Shown in pieces: positions 12,605 through 12,985 of a stretch of 12,985 bases of DNA; the first letter of the stretch is position 1, and each line of letters begins with the position of its first letter. Made by a program: the position numbers and the translations under genes. This stretch comes from Perkinsus olseni (Eukaryota > Perkinsozoa > Perkinsida > Perkinsidae), in NCBI GenBank assembly GCA_013115135.1, contig JABANP010000901.1, forward strand, positions 1-12,985. The letters run 5' to 3'. The notes under the pieces were generated by a model. That model was not told the DNA's origin, ran no database searches, and worked only from the letters and a program-made list of their open reading frames with translations.

Positions 12605-12985
12605 CTATCTGCAGCCGCCATCACCGCCATCACCGCCAGCGCCTCCATCTCCACCACCCCTCCTCCACCACCGCCACCACCCCCCGCCGCCACCACCACC
12701 GGGATAGCCAGAACCACCACTACCACCGCGACCACCGCGATTATCGCCGGCAGCGCCGCTTTCCCCAGAAGCACCCGCACAACCACCACGACCACCACGA
12801 CCTCCACGGCCGGTACGACCATCGCTACCATCTTGACCGTCGCCGCCACGACCTTGAAGGAAGCGCCCACGAAGGGAGGAACCGCGAGGGGCATCGACCG
12901 ACAGCATACGGCCGTCGGGGCCGTCATCCTGCGCGATGCGGGGATTGAACTCTTTCACATCGGTGGCCTTGGCAGCATCGTCTTG
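12605..12985 (-). CDS. Glycine-rich, partly collagen-like protein, C-terminal part
   Basis: The frame is open to the right edge of the window, so the N-terminus is missing; the stop is TAG at 12607-12605. The visible 126 residues begin with a charged segment (DDAAKATDVKEFNPRIAQDD) and then become glycine-dominated. Around 12840-12750 glycine recurs at every third position for about ten triplets (QDG SDG RTG RGG RGG RGG CAG ASG ESG AAG), a collagen-like Gly-X-Y phase, with RGG motifs that also suit RNA-binding tails. The end has a GGD/GGA pattern and a last cysteine. A WWRWWRR patch sits exactly where the DNA is a run of g and tgg, so a small indel there may have shifted the frame locally. The overlapping valine/alanine-rich frame on the same strand is a shadow. 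Whether this is an extracellular collagen-like or an RGG-type nuclear protein cannot be decided. Confidence 0.5.
   Translation of the reverse strand, partial: QDDAAKATDVKEFNPRIAQDDGPDGRMLSVDAPRGSSLRGRFLQGRGGDGQDGSDGRTGRGGRGGRGGCAGASGESGAAGDNRGGRGGSGGSGYPGGGGGGGWWRWWRRGGGDGGAGGDGGDGGCR

Noticed and set aside
12319..12927. 202-residue valine/alanine/glycine-rich minus-strand ORF
   Set aside because: It is the shifted reading of the glycine-rich gene's low-complexity repeats; the chosen frame has a normal charged N-terminal part open to the window edge.
12568..12948. Plus-strand histidine/arginine-rich ORF
   Set aside because: It is the complementary reading of the same ccaccac/gccgcc repeats.

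Overview
The window looks like a nuclear genome fragment from a unicellular eukaryote. The evidence is GT-AG introns of about 30-40 bases, RNA polymerase III type tRNA genes, two nested retroelements, and no bacterial operon structure. The style of the retroelement proteins (a reverse transcriptase with FVDDP in place of YxDD, and upstream blocks such as GGWFP and FRLICDAR) together with a small secreted cysteine-rich protein makes me favour an alveolate of the Perkinsus / dinoflagellate neighbourhood. That placement is inference from memory of the families, not a search.

Layout. Bases 31-562 (minus) hold the 3' end of an unidentified gene with a 37-base intron. Bases 1348-1728 (plus) encode a 126-residue secreted protein with 14 cysteines. 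Bases 1729-3441 are poor in convincing genes but hold an interlocking inverted repeat, a 3 x 33 bp tandem repeat in frame with a small ORF, and a possible tiny spliced gene. From 3442 there is the 5' end of an LTR retroelement on the plus strand: LTR, primer binding site, then the start of gag. This gag is cut at 4189/4190 by a second element on the minus strand.

That second element (about 4190-9590) is a DIRS-order tyrosine-recombinase retrotransposon. Read on the minus strand it has a decayed gag, a decayed reverse transcriptase-RNase H, an uninterrupted tyrosine recombinase with all expected catalytic residues, then two identical 217-bp direct repeats separated by 238 bp. This resembles the B1-A2-B2 end of PAT/Ngaro-type split direct repeats. 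Its expected 5' repeat (A1) is missing; the gag end runs directly into a tRNA array.

Bases 9591 to about 10925 are a tandem array with a 152-bp period. Each unit is a 71-nt tRNA-Cys-like sequence plus an 81-bp spacer. There are seven full-length copies, two with changed anticodons (ACA, ATA), and three fragments. No full-length copy is free of a deviation, so the array may be a tRNA-derived satellite rather than a working gene battery.

The right end holds a dense palindrome region (11368-11642), a possible protein gene interrupted by one in-frame TAG (11826-12347), and the 3' part of a glycine-rich, partly collagen-like protein (12605-12985, minus, running off the edge). The genes do not form a pathway; the region is best read as a repeat-rich, rearranged stretch between ordinary genes.
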